Positions 23,500 through 35,068 of a stretch of 64,000 nucleotides of DNA are shown here, one piece after another (within the stretch, counting starts at the first letter, position 1; every line of letters begins with the position of its first letter). This DNA comes from Kingdonia uniflora (Eukaryota; Streptophyta; Magnoliopsida; Ranunculales; Circaeasteraceae): NCBI GenBank assembly GCA_014058105.1, contig JACGCM010000604.1, forward strand, positions 434,001 through 498,000, in the 5' to 3' direction. The notes beneath the pieces were generated by a model, which saw nothing but the letters and a program-made list of their open reading frames with translations, was not told the DNA's origin and searched no databases. The translations under genes were made by a program, and so were the position numbers.

Positions 23500-23860
23500 A
23501 TAACCACGGATAAAGTCTTTGGTAATAGTCGTTTTGCCATGGATGAAGTTTGTAGTAGAGGTCTATAGTAAAAGGTGCGTGGCAATATTTTTGCCACGGA
23601 TTTTATCAGTGGTTATCTAATTTATATTACTACGGAGTAAATTCGTGGTAATTTTTCACCATGGAGTTTGTTTGTGGTTATATAATTTATATTGCTACGG
23701 AGTAAATTCGTGGTAATTTTTTTGCCACGGAGTTTGTCTATGGTTATCTAATTTATATTGATACAGAGTAAATCCGTGGCAAATTTTTTACCACGGATAA
23801 TATTTGTAGTATAATTAGGATACTTACCACTACTTTAGTTAGTGGTAATTTAATTTTTAT
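23500..23860. repeat. CACTA left subterminal repeat array, unit about 68 bp
   Basis: Units TATATTGCTACGGAGTAAAT-TCGTGGTAATTTTT-...-GGTTATCTAATTTA recur about three times at about 66-69 bp spacing, each containing CACGGA/TCCGTGG words in both orientations. Such arrays bind the TNPA-type protein in En/Spm. The right end (35440-35545) has a shorter version. Confidence 0.8.
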
Positions 23861-24995
23861 TTGTTTTTAAAAAAAAAATCAAAAATATAGCTTCAAAACC
23901 TACAATTCATAAAAACAAATTGCATATGTTGTATACACATATATAAACAAAAACACACAATTTAATAATTTGTTTCATTCCTAAATATTGGCCCAAAAAA
24001 TCCAAGTACACTGGTTACAAGCTATATACATGTTCTCTATAATAAATCCAAAAAAATCATGGATTGAGAAATAAAAAAAAGAAGCGCAGTGGCTTCAAAA
24101 GTAAAGGATTAGTATAGCGGTGTTCAAACCATGAAAATACGTAATGCTTCACTGGCATGCGTGCTTTCCCAAGAACTGCTAAGAGCTTTGTATAAACAAA
24201 TCTACAAAAGAAACAACCATATCAAGAACACAATTTTGCTTCCATCAATGAACAATTTCCCAAAAGCAGCCAAATATATTTCTAAGGGAAAAATTGCAAT
24301 TTTACTTATCAGAAAAATAGACTAAAGCAGCCAGATATAAAAAAACCTATTTTTTTAAGTTTGTATTCGCTCCGATTGTAAACCCATTTCACAACTGATA
24401 ACGCATTGCTCTAACCTCCACGAACCTGACCAAGTTCACCAATCATTTTAAGTAGATTCTGGATGTGACTCCTAATGAATTCGACGGTCAAGATATTGAT
24501 AGATACATAACATAAACTTCAAATTAAATAAAAAAATATGTGAAAATGTCACTATTTCACACAATGTTATTCGCATATATATTGCGAAGGTGTCAGGTAA
24601 TTCTCATATGGCTATGTTATCCACATTTTTCATTCACAAGTCACCACATTTTACCTGACACTATGTTATTCACATTTTTCATTCACAAGTCGCACACCTT
24701 AGGCATATGGCTAATTCTCATAGTAAATATATTTACGAATATAAAATACTAGCTAAAAATATTAAAGTACATATGTTAAGTATATACTTTTCCCACATAT
24801 CAAAAATGACTAATACAATGTAACTACATTATGATATAATATACTTGACCAAAAATAATCATCGGAAACAAGAGATCAATAAGTGTCTCCATATGAAACA
24901 AATTTTCTATGTGGTAGGTAAATTGAAACAAATTAATTTGGTCCTTATGGCTCCATATGATCTGATATATAAAGTAACTTAAGAAGAAAACACAC

Positions 24996-25958
24996 CTTAG
25001 CACTTTCGTAGATCCTTTTAAACTTGTTTATACTCTTGATGTTGTATGGGAGAATAGTAGTTTGCCAATCATTAGCAATGAAGACAACATCATCCCCTGT
25101 GTACAAGAGGAATAATGGCTGATAATTAAGTAAAAGCTAAAGTATGCAACTTTTCTTATAGAAAGCTGTGGCACCAACTTAAAGAAACAAAGAATAAAGC
25201 TTATACCGTAAGGTCCTGAAAAATACTTGTTGCTGCTGAGACTCAAAGCCCTTGGAGCTTCTAAGGCTACCTAGATATCATATTCAAACATACAAAAAGA
25301 GAGCAAAAAAAATTTATGAAAAAAATGTCTTATAATTTACCTGGCACAACAGGCTAAATCGAAGTTGGTTATCCGTGTAATCCTTTCTAGTCGTAAGCCA
25401 TTGACTTTAGATGTTGCTTTACCCTAAACCTTCTCGAGGAAAATAGGTTGATCCACGAAAACACGATCAACTCCTCGCTTATAGCAGTGAAAAAATTGAA
25501 CGGTTTCAATTTTATCCCCAACTTTTATCTGCCAAAATGAAATAGCATTAAATATTAAATTCATACTTGATTGGGATAAGTAGCATTCATGATATATTTT
25601 TTGCAGATGAATTACAAGAGTGACCAGGAAATCACCTCAACTGAAACAGTTGTATTCCAAACGTCTTTGTATTGATTGTAACACGAAGAATCCATCATAA
25701 CCCGGTTCCCATTAGCCTAAAAAGAATAAATTAATAATTCAATTCAGTTATTTATGCTCTCATCAAGCTTACATACACGAATTGAGCTCAAAATCAGAGA
25801 ATAGAGATCTCAACTATGTACATTGATGGATCAAACAAAAATATTGTGAAAATAATCCATACCGCCATGGCTGGTGGAAGGCCTCCAGGACCATCGCCAA
25901 GTCCTCCGGTTTTGCTCCACGGGGCTACCTCTGCCCCCACGAATACCAAGTTCATCCC
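24996..25958 (-). pseudogene. GBSSI: Captured fragment of granule-bound starch synthase I (GBSSI, waxy), five exons with introns
   Basis: Exon a (25958-25863): [29 protein letters not shown], including the KTGGL ADP-glucose-binding motif. Exon b (25716-25636): ANGNRVMM...[14 protein letters not shown]. Exon c (25528-25341): [33 protein letters not shown], then a TAG where GBSSI has Trp, a frameshift, and DYTDNQLRFSLLCQ. Exon d (25266-25207): ALEAPRALSLSSNKYFSGPY. Exon e (25096-24996): DDVVFIANDWQTTILPYNIK. Exon borders are flanked by GT and AG and fall where I recall GBSSI introns, so the copy was made from DNA. The enzyme makes amylose in plastids; this piece lacks the plastid transit peptide and the C-terminal half, and is disabled. 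Confidence 0.88.
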
Positions 25959-25974
25959 ATCTTCGCATATGATC

Positions 25975-26420
25975 GCTTCACGGGCCTACCTCTGCCCACA
26001 ATGAACATAACCAGCAACAATGCAGTCCACAAAACTGCATTTATAACTGTCATTTCATTGAACAACTTCCGTGCAGCAACAACAATGTACATATATATTA
26101 GAAGAGTACCGCCTAGATGCACATCAAACTCCACTCCCACAAACCACAAAACCCATGAATATATCTCCCAAACCAAACATCCTTAGTCATCCCAACCACG
26201 CCGAGAATGTTAACAACCGCCACCCAAACACCCCCAAAGACCTCAACCTCATGAAACAATGCAGCCCTTTCTTCCCTTCATTAGCATAACCAGCCACCAA
26301 TGCATTTCACACAAAAGTATCATTGTAAAGTCCAAATTTCAGAGCATGGGCAGAAGGAGGAAATACAGACGAACATGTCGCATGTCCCATTTAGCATTCA
26401 TCACTTTGAAAATCATAAAA
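25975..26420 (-). pseudogene. Captured fragment probably from a PPR (pentatricopeptide repeat) protein
   Basis: Minus strand about 26350-26235 reads KFGLYNDTFV-stop-NALVAGYANEGKK and then MRLRSLGV. After frame changes, 26110-26010 reads IYMYIVVAARKLFNEMTVIN and AVLWTALL. These fit the plant PLS-type PPR pattern (DxFVxNALVxxYA..G, then ARKLFxEM...VxWTAL). PPR proteins bind organelle RNA. Two or more frameshifts and a stop break it. It abuts the GBSSI piece through a short duplicated GBSSI segment (25975-25997). An old generic helical-repeat ORF is the alternative. Confidence 0.55.
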
Positions 26421-26474
26421 CAAACACCCCCTAAGAATAGAAAGTCAAATAAGAAAATTAGTGATTAGTGATTA

Positions 26475-26618
26475 GTGACTACTCATAGTGCTCCTCATTT
26501 GCACAACACCAACAGCAAGTGCATATTCCCCGTAGCCATTGCGACTGCTCAAATCTGCCAACTCTTTCTCAGTACTCTTGTTCTTTGCAGATACCTCAAT
26601 CCATCCATCAATATCAGC
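26475..26618 (-). other. Exon-like segment of unknown origin inside the CACTA
   Basis: Acceptor TACTCTTTTTCAG is followed from 26618 by an open frame ADIDGWIEVSAKNKSTEKEL...GEYALAVGVVQMRS to a stop at about 26474. Not recognised. 26620-27290 shows nothing else I can name. Confidence 0.3.
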
Positions 26619-27297
26619 CTGAAAAAGAGTACTGAGAAATTGTGCAAGGAAATCGGACTTGGGGTTCATATGTTACCATGCTCTTATATAAGATATGAAA
26701 CATGAAATAGAAAACTGCCACTATTTACTTTCATATCATATACATATATACTTTTATGAATGTTTCTTTGTTTTGTCTCAGATTTTTAAACAATTGTGCA
26801 ATGTCAGAGCTGTAAAATATATTTAATTTGCTCAAATACTAATAAGATTTAGAAAAAAATTTAAAAATTAAGTGTATTGACATGTTCATGTCAAACTTTA
26901 TGGAACTGTTTTACTATATTATCACCATGAACCTTTTTAGTGTCAAACACTGCACCACTTAAAGAAATAAGGAGGAATTCAGAAGCCAAATGTTTGTGTC
27001 AACTCTATATTATCACCACATTTATTAACATGTTCATGTCAAACTTTTGGCTCATATGGCTATTTTTCTATGTCATTTCCCATCCCTGCAATTAACTACA
27101 ATCCCTCCTCTTCGCTTCAACAGTAAACCCTCAATCATAAAGAATCTCAAACGGTGTTATTAAGCCTTTAAATACCATGAAGGTTGTTAACTGCTTCTAA
27201 CATGTCTTTGTCATGCCTAGAATTTAATAATTTAATGTAACTCAAGTAAAACAATTAAGAAATAGAATATGAGATGAGAAACATCTTTCTGACTTAC

Positions 27298-27405
27298 ATC
27301 GAGATTGACTTGCAACTCGGCATTAGCTTCTGGAGCAGGAATTGCTCTTACAGCTTGATCGTGTGTTCTAGTTTTCTTCACAGCGCCATTATTGGCCCTA
27401 CCCCC
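27298..27405 (-). pseudogene. Captured exon probably from a CDK-like Ser/Thr kinase (At1g54610/IBS1-like), C-terminal extension
   Basis: Minus strand reads VKKTRTHDQAVRAIPAPEAN then AELQVNLD, ending at a GTAAGT donor (27297-27292). The PAPEANAELQxNxD block is, as far as I remember, typical of the C-terminal extension of plant CDKC-like kinases of the At1g54610 group. Only about 35 codons are visible, and the upstream side runs into a poly-C tract (27402-27416), which obscures the acceptor. Only a search can confirm the family. Confidence 0.5.
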
Positions 27406-27654
27406 CCCCCCCCCCCACACACACACAGCTCTAAGCCTATACAACAAACAATTCGTCAGTTACAAAGATCCTTGAAATATTACTCAATATAAATCATTTC
27501 AAAATATACTAAGAAAATCAAAACCAGACAGTATCGAGACTCGAGAGTGAAGCTCGGACAAAGTAGGACCAAAGTCTAAACTTATTATAAAGACATGAAT
27601 TGTCATGCAATTAATTTTTTAAGTTAAAATATAGTTTCTGGATTCTTCCTTCAC

Positions 27655-28270
27655 CTGATTAGGTAAGGATTTGTTGTGATGGTTCATCTATGACAATCCA
27701 GGGAGGGGTGGGTGTGGTACAGTGTTTCGGGAAGTGACAGTACTGTTATTGGGATCCTTACTATCAACTAGGTACAAACTACATCTTATAACCCTAAATG
27801 TACTTCAATTATAAAAGCTTTCGCCAGAGCTTTAATTATAAGTTACAAAAGAATATGGGTGGTCTCTAATTCGAATGCAGCAGTGCAGGCTTTTAACTCG
27901 AATATCATTCCTTGTAGCTATAATTGATGGCCTAAAGCAAGCAAGAGAGATGCAGGTTCCAAATGTTTGGGTGACCTCTGATTCTGAAGCTGCTATCGAA
28001 GCCTCTAAAAACAATTTCCTTGGCAGTTACATATTGATTGGCATGGACTCAAGGCTTACTTTTCAAGAATAAAATTAAATGCAGTGTGGAGATAGTAGAA
28101 TTTATCCCCTGATGGAGCTTCAAAGAGCGCATGTAGACTTCCTAATTGAGTTGTGGAAATTCACATTGGCAGGCTCACTTTTATGGATTGGATTGAGATC
28201 CTTATGGGGAATATTACAAATCTTGTAGCTAAATTCAATTCTTGTAATTTTTGTATAGGAGATGCAGATG
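27655..28270 (+). pseudogene. RNase H-like (RVT_3) fragment
   Basis: Plus frames read IQGGVGVVQCFGK (27700 region) and, at 27910-28030, AIIDGLKQAREMQVPNVWVT and SDSEAAIEA. That is the plant RNase H-like domain found at the end of LINEs and in stand-alone RVT_3 genes. It lies in the opposite orientation to the captured exons. It is truncated and frameshifted, so LINE origin or gene capture cannot be told apart. Confidence 0.6.
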
Positions 28271-28660
28271 ATTAGAATTGCATGGGGTGCCAACCTGGCA
28301 GAAATGTCATGCAACTTCATATGATGCCTCTGCTCCTATACCTTTTTTAGGCTCTTAGAATATTTTATGCTTTTTCTTAGTAGTATTTCCTATTTCATTG
28401 GTATCACTCATTAGCTCTTCATTGTTCCGTCTATATATTACTCACTCCCCTGTAATGTACCACCCACCCCTTTTATGGGAAATATTTCAAATCCTATGGC
28501 TAAATTCAATTCTTGTAATTTTTGTATAGGAGCTGCAACTGATTAAAATTACATAGGGTGACAACCTCGTAGGAATGTCATGGAACTTCATATGATGCCT
28601 CTGCTCCTATGCCCTTTTTAGGCTCTTATAATATTTTCTTCTTTTTCTTAGTAGTATTAC
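28204..28660. repeat. Direct repeat, about 175 bp, two copies
   Basis: 28204-28386 and 28478-28655 share GGCTAAATTCAATTCTTGTA, TTTTTGTATAGGAG, GGAATGTCATG-AACTTCATATGATGCCTCTGC and TTTTTCTTAGTAGTATT, at roughly 88-90% identity by eye. The intervening about 90 bp is unrelated. Probably a local duplication at the end of the RNase H-like fragment. Confidence 0.8.
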
Positions 28661-30291
28661 TTAACAAAATAATAAAGAACTACAAATAGAAATATAAACA
28701 TTTTGCGTGTGACGATAATCTATGCATATACCTATCTCTTTTTAATCAGCCAATATACTACACAAAACTAGTTAACGACATACCTTACCTACTAACCAAG
28801 TAAGGCCACCGGCTTCCGTCACTGATACAATTGCCTTCTGATGCCAATGAACCTTGTTGCAGAAGCATGATCTTTTCCACTACTTGATGGATTTGTTGTG
28901 CACGCGTCGCCACTTGGAAGAGAAAACTCCACTGTATTAGTGTACACCTGAGCTCTCTCATACACATTTGGGTTCAGATCGATGAAACTTCAAATTACTG
29001 AAACCACGTATACAAGTATCTTTTGCAATAATTTAGTCTTCTCTACATTAAGGTCTGATAAATTGTTATCATCGGAAACAACTGCACCATTAAACGCTTT
29101 GAGTTGGACAACTGCAGCTGCAATAAAAAAAACTCCATATTGTTAATCAATAAAATCCCTATTCTGTAGAGAGTAAAATACCAAGACGTAGTAGCCATTT
29201 ACAAGAAGATACATTTAATTAAATGAATCTTATCAAAACAAAGTAGCAGTCTAAAGACTATCGCCCAGACCCTCTTGCTTGTTTGCCCTTCTTATATGTT
29301 TCGAGGAAGGCTTTGGCTTGCAGCTCTCTTTAGTTGCAATACAAGCAATGGGGACTACTTAAACCCGGCTCACTTTTGGTACAAACATATTTGATATGAC
29401 TCATCTACATAAACAAAGAGGGGTCAGGATCAATGACTTAATGAATTTGACATGTGTCTATATTAATGGTCAACCATGTGGATCAAAAAGTTTCTGAAAA
29501 GGCTGATCTTGGTGAGGATGGTCTCCATGTTGAGGAGAGCTTATAGAATGTCAGGCCATTTAGAAAGTTCTAACTTTGACAAACTTAATATCACACCTAA
29601 ATCCATTATCGTAAACTGAGACCAGGGAAGCTGCCCACAAAAACCTTATCAGACTCCAGAATCTTCTAATCCCACGTAACAATGACTCCACCAGCCGCTC
29701 CAACTGAAGGGCTGTTGTACCACCCTATGCTCCTTTTTGACATTGCATTAGAGTTACATTCAACTATCTTGAGGTTAAGTGTCCTGGCCACCAGGTACTC
29801 AGGTATCCACTTAGCAAAACTTTATTTCCTTATAAAATTTTTTTTTTTTAGAAAAAAAAGGTTTTAATTCACCTAATGTATTTACATCCTATTTGGTGAA
29901 ATTTTTACAATTTTCTTAGTAGTATTTTTCTTTTTGTTATGATGTGAGTATTTCCCCTCAGTGTCCTGCCTAATTTTATATTTCCTCAAATTTTAACATG
30001 GTACAAGACGTATCTGCCCGTAAATCTTTTATAAAACCCATAAAGATGTACATTTGAACAAGGAAAAACAAGGGAAAGATGATGTCTGGGGTATCTAAAA
30101 TGTTGCTAGAAAAAAGATGGGTATATGCATATCTACAAATGGAGATTTTGTGGCATTTATTATAGTCAAAATTGCAATTATTTGAGGGAAAGATTGGTCT
30201 CCAAAATCAACTAACATTCAAAAAAATCACTTTACACCAGACTCCTTGCTCCCTTTTCTTTTTCTCAAACCTTACTACCCTACGCCTCTCT

Positions 30292-33179
30292 TGTAATGAC
30301 CCCGATTTTTATTTCCTAATTTAGCTATTAGTATACTCTCCGTTGCAATACTCCGCATATTCCAAATCTGTATATTCCTATTCTTTAACTTCCGCATATT
30401 CCTCTGCATCATGCATCTGCATATTCTCCTATCCTTAATGCATCTATATTGTTCATAGTGCCAGGTGTGGTGTGGATTCCTTTTTGGTAGAGTTTTGGTG
30501 GTTTAATGGTTTTGGTAGTTTGGCGTTTGAGCGTTTTAGTTTGATTGTGTGGTGTGTGTTCGGAGAGCGGTTTCTATATCCGAAAGCGGTTTTCCGCTTC
30601 CCTTCTTCGCGTGGGTTATAGTGTTTCTATTCCGGGTGTTTCTGGCGTTTCCGATTTTCGTTCTGGGGTGGAGAAATAGGGATTAGCTACCCCTGGTTTT
30701 TCAACGCCTATCAGACCGTCGCCGGACTCTTTCCATCCATTTTATTCCTTCCGGTTAAGTTTTTAGCCGTTAGAATCCTTTTTGGGGTTTTAGAAGTTCT
30801 GGTGGCCGTTCAGCGGTAGAGGTGGTGTTAGACCTTGAGAACCCTTTGTGGTGGTTGTTCGGGTTGTTCCAGTCTTCTGAGGGTCTTGGAATTGTATGTG
30901 TGGTTCAGGAGGACCTTAGAGTGGATTTTCCCAGATTGTCGTTCGAACGAGGCTCCTTGTCGTTCGAACGAATCTCCTTGTCTTCTGATCATTTTCTGCG
31001 TCTTCTGGACGTTTTGGCCATTGGACAGAATTGTCGTTCGAACGAGTTGACTAACCTCCTAGAATTTGGCCCAAGACCTCTTAGTCGTTCGAACGACTTT
31101 CGTTTGTTTCGACTACTTAAGTCTTTCTTCCTCATTTCTTTTGGTTGGTTTTTCTGTGAGGCGCTGCTTAGGACGATTTGAGAGAGAGAGAGAGAGAGTT
31201 CTAGTGAGAGGATTCTTCACCTCCAATCATCCCCATCACCTCCATTCATCACCTCCTCATCTTCATCATCATCCTCTCCTCTTCCTAACCTAATCCCCTC
31301 ACCTCAGTACTCTTCACCCAATCTTCCCCATCGCTCGCAGATTCTTCGCCTAGCTTCGCCGCAACCTTCACTCTTATCTTGAGTAAGTAATTCTCGTTTC
31401 CCTTTCCGTCAATTTCGCTTGATTTGGCGTACGTTGAATTTCTAGGGTTTGGGTTTTTATTGTCGTTTCCTTTAATTGATTGGTAATTGTTGTTCCCCTT
31501 TTGTTGGTGTGTGATTATCAGGCGTCGCGCTATCGTTCCGCTGATCTTGATTGGGTTTCTGAGTTGGACTTCCGCAGGACTCGGGTTTGTTATCAGGCGA
31601 GTTTATATTCAAACATTACTAAGTTTCTTTACTAGTTCTGAGTATTGTTTTAGAGAGTAGTAATGAACTTAGAGATGGGTTGTGTTTAACTATAGTTTAA
31701 CTTAGAAATTATTCTGTTAGAATTGTTAACCTGTAGTTTGGAGTGATAACTTGATTCTGAGGTTGGGTTTTGGGTTGTATATTGATTCTGAGGTTGGGCT
31801 TTGGTTCGTATGGAACCTGAGGTTAGTTAGTGGTGGTTAAGGTTCGCGTTTCCGCGGTTGCCCAGGAATGCCCCTTCCAGCCTTAAGATATTGCTGGTTT
31901 GGATGTAGGCGACGGTTGGGTTGTTGTTTCAGCTATGCAGAGTCGGTGCAACCGAGTCCCTATCGATCCTGTTTGGGTTGCCAGGTTAGCAGCAACTGTG
32001 TTGTGCTTGGGCACTGATTGTACCTTTATAACTTAACGCATTTTTCAAAACTTATTGAGATTGGATACACGAACACTCCGTTTCCGTTGACCTCCGACAG
32101 GATCCAAGGAGTCCGTGAGATCGGGTTAAAAGAGTCAGATGAGATTGGGAATGACACTATCATACCTAGCAAAACCACCCCGGAGTGTGGATTGGTATGA
32201 GACAGAGTCATGTTGATCCCAAACTTAGCCTCGTTGAGGTTGAAATTCCTTGAAATGTTTTGGACTGATGCTCCGCGGGTTTGATCCACCCTTTCACTAT
32301 GATCAAGTGCGACCATCCGATCTTGGTCGAGCTTAAACAAATCGTACCAGTGTATCCCTTTACCGAATCTCTTTAAGATAGCATTAGACGTTAGCATCAT
32401 CATTTTGCATTAGGGGATATTTATGGGAATATCCCTGTTCATCACGTCATATCATATCATTGCATCTAGGATAAGTATGGGATTATCCTAGTCATCACTT
32501 CACGTCATAGCATTGCATATCAAATCATCATCTCCCTCCTCTCATATTCTTAACTCTATTCCCTTTCCGAATCCACACCACTCTCTCTCCGCATAAACTC
32601 TATTCTCCATTCTCTTATCAACTCAATCCTCCCTTCCATATTGATTACTTATTTCATTGATGGTTACTGATATTATTGTTAGAATTGCTTAGTCACTTGT
32701 TTCTTATCACACTCGTCTCTACTCTATTTTCAGTACCTGTTATTAGTAAGTTATTTAGTTATGTTGGATTAGTGAGCTTGTTGTTTGCTCACTCTCGCAT
32801 TTAAACATTTTCAGAGGTTGACTAGCCTGAACTACCGCGTGGTAGCTGGTCCAGAGACAGATTTTGCCGCTGCAGATTTCCTTTAGTTCCAGATTTTGTA
32901 GGTGTTCTCAGCATATGTAGCTGAGCTTGTATTCGAGATATTGTATTACGTTTTGACATGATATGTATATATATATGTCTTTTGCTTCCGCGTTATATTG
33001 TTATATTGTTGTATCGCTTTTTCTTTACTCTGATGATTATTGTTATATGTGAATAGCCGAGCCATAATTTGTCTACGGCTTGGCTATTTGTGGGGTAGAA
33101 TCTTTGGATTTCCCGACCAGTACTACTTAGAGTCTAGTAATTGGTCAAGCTATCGATTACTGGATTTTGGGGCGTGACA
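30292..33179 (+). mobile_element. Solo LTR of a Ty3/gypsy (Tekay/Del-like) element, 2,888 bp
   Basis: Begins TGTAATGACCCCGATTTTT and ends ATTTTGGGGCGTGACA, the terminal pattern of Tekay/Del-type LTRs. Flanked by a perfect 5-bp duplication TCTCT (30287-30291 and 33180-33184), with no internal region: a solo LTR left by recombination. It is related along its length to the solo LTR at 51932-54395 (shared TATCAGGCGAGTT, TCAGAGGTTGA, ATATATATGTCTxTTGCTTCCGC and CTCTGATGATTATT). No coding frame. The 29200-30286 flank on the left shows nothing I recognise. Confidence 0.9.
30939..31096. promoter_or_regulatory. Four copies of a 12-bp palindrome TCGTTCGAACGA in the LTR
   Basis: Exact copies lie at 30939-30950, 30960-30971, 31034-31045 and 31085-31096. 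The motif is its own reverse complement and contains two CpGs. The same array, decayed, is at 52161-52322 in the second LTR. Its position in the first quarter of the LTR suggests a dyad protein-binding site in the promoter region; function is inferred. Confidence 0.7.
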
Positions 33180-33264
33180 TCTCTCCTATATCTTCCAAAC
33201 CGTCTATTGAGCCCTTGAATCTATCTTCTCTCCCTCAAAACTTATTTTTTAGAAAGTAAAATAC

Positions 33265-33660
33265 TTTATTGATGATCTCAACAAAACTTTCCGAGGTGGA
33301 AAGATTACAACCCAAAGACAAAAGAAATGAAAAAATAATACAAATCACTGAGCATCGCGTCGGACCTGTAATAACTAAATGTTCAATGGTGTCACATGAT
33401 CTTCAAACTGAAATGTTTCATGACAATGGAAGAAGAAGGCCAATACAATCGAGTCGTGTATACATGGAGAATGATTGCTTCCACGGACTTAATCTTTCCA
33501 TCAAAGTGTTTATCATTCCACACCTTCCATAAAACCCATCCAATAGCAAACGGAGTAAGGTCGCAAATAACTCTTCCCGTATTCCTTATAAACAGCTTGC
33601 CCACCACGATTTTAAGGAAGAAATAAAATTTTGACCAAAACCCCAAGAAACACTAAGAGA
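33265..33660 (-). pseudogene. LINE ORF2 C-terminal fragment
   Basis: 33646-33392 reads IRNTGRVICDLTPFAIGWVL, WKVWNDKHFDGK and SVEAIILHVYTTRLYWPS, the familiar plant LINE tail (W-x-xWxERNxRxFxxK pattern). It sits between the solo LTR and the BEACH exon, inside the CACTA. Confidence 0.65.
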
Positions 33661-35068
33661 TTAAGAAAATGATTCCACACCATCGCGACCGGACAAGTAC
33701 CAAAGATGGATTTAATGATGTTCTCTCTTAAATATATACTTTCTTATGTGATTTTTTTATAATTGGAAAACAATTTACTTATGTGAACTTGGGTTTCGGT
33801 TTTAGATGAGAAATGGCCACAAAAACATGATTAAAGCTGCCACCACGTAAACTTGGAAGTTAGATATACCATCATTAGTAGCGAGTTATTTATCCATACG
33901 TCGGTATTCTACATTAAATGTTAACAATTTGTGCAACCCCTTAAACTATGCTACGATTTATTAGATGGTCCACTTTTTCTTTCAAAGATCAAAATGAGAT
34001 GAGCAAAGAAAAAAATCAATGAAAAGAAATGATAAATACCTTTCATTAGAGCTGTAAACTTTTGTATCCCTCCATAGTAGCCAAAAACTCTGCAATTGTG
34101 CATTGAACGAGTTACAATTGTCAACCCGCCCAAGACAAGCAACCCTTCAGAGATTATGTTCAAACAAAGAGAAGTCCGTGACTGGTATGATGTTGATCCA
34201 GCGAAATCTGTGTTTACTGAATTACAGAAGAAGCAGTAAGAGAAAAAAATTAACTGAAGTTGTGCATATAATTTCTACAACAATTAGTTGAATAAGTTGA
34301 GTTCACAATGAAGTTATTATCGATAAATAAAGGTTTTGAAGGGGGAGTAACTAATACAATCGAAAAATGGGTATTTACCCCTATTTTTCAATAACTTCAT
34401 AGAATTTCCGATCATTAAGCATTTTTTACTAAAATTAATTTTTAATTTCTCTAAAAATTTAAGATAACGGGGCATAACAAGCAAACAAACAATAATATCC
34501 AAATCACATATAAAAATAGACAAATTCTTCGACATATAATAATGAATCGAACTTCGAATAACTTTTTTTTATTGAATCAGAACCGGATCTAGATTTTAAT
34601 TTATTTCGGATCCGATCAACATACACCCAACCCAAACACAATATAATTTGATCCGCACACGGGCTTACAGATTTTCCTGGTTCTTTAGATTCCTAAGTTG
34701 ACTGATGATACAACATCAACTTGAGATCATATAATAAGGTAAATTCAAGGAATTTAATTTTGATGCATCCTTTGGTAAACTCTAGTTACATACAATTGAT
34801 AACAACATAAGTTGAATGAGGCATATCAGCACCCATTTCTATCCCCTTTCCTTTTCCAATGTAAATCAACCTAAACTCAAATTTTCCAAATTATATTACA
34901 CATAATTTATAAATTTATTAAAATAACTTGGAGAAAGCAAAAACTCACAGATTTCAACTCCAATAGCAAAAGGCATATGGTAAAATCATTAAGATAAATG
35001 TACCATTAGTTAACAAAGTTCAAGTTTTCTACAATCATAGAGATTTCTAAAAATCGAATGTTTGATAC

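Larger units (their letters stand above)
28789..34207 (-). pseudogene. Captured fragment of a BEACH-domain protein (SPIRRIG/LYST class), two exons pushed 5 kb apart
   Basis: Exon at 34207-34040 (acceptor AACACAG, donor GTATTT): GSTSYQSRTSLCLNIISEGL, LVLGGLTIVTRS, VFGYYGGIQKFTALMK. Exon at 29117-28789 (acceptor TTATTGCAG, donor GTAAGG): AVVQLKAFNGAVVSDDNNLS, VEKTKLLQKILVYVVSVI-stop-SFIDLNPNVYERAQ, NTVEFSLPSG and, one frame on, WHQKAIVSVTEAGGLTWLV. The phases join correctly (AAAG plus CT gives Lys-Ala). This matches the long N-terminal region of plant LYST-type BEACH proteins, which act in vesicle/endomembrane traffic and mRNA bodies. One stop and one indel disable it. Its intron was enlarged by a 2.9-kb gypsy LTR and LINE sequence. 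Confidence 0.72.

Noticed and set aside
27402..27416. Poly-C runs here and at 7170-7183 and 15571-15587
   Set aside because: Simple homopolymer slippage inside decayed elements; possibly also sequencing or assembly artefacts. No structure beyond the run.
30822..31293. ORFs of 119, 71 and 75 codons in the solo LTR
   Set aside because: They lie in an LTR between perfect target duplications, overlap in several frames and have no recognisable domain. The length follows from GC-richer composition.
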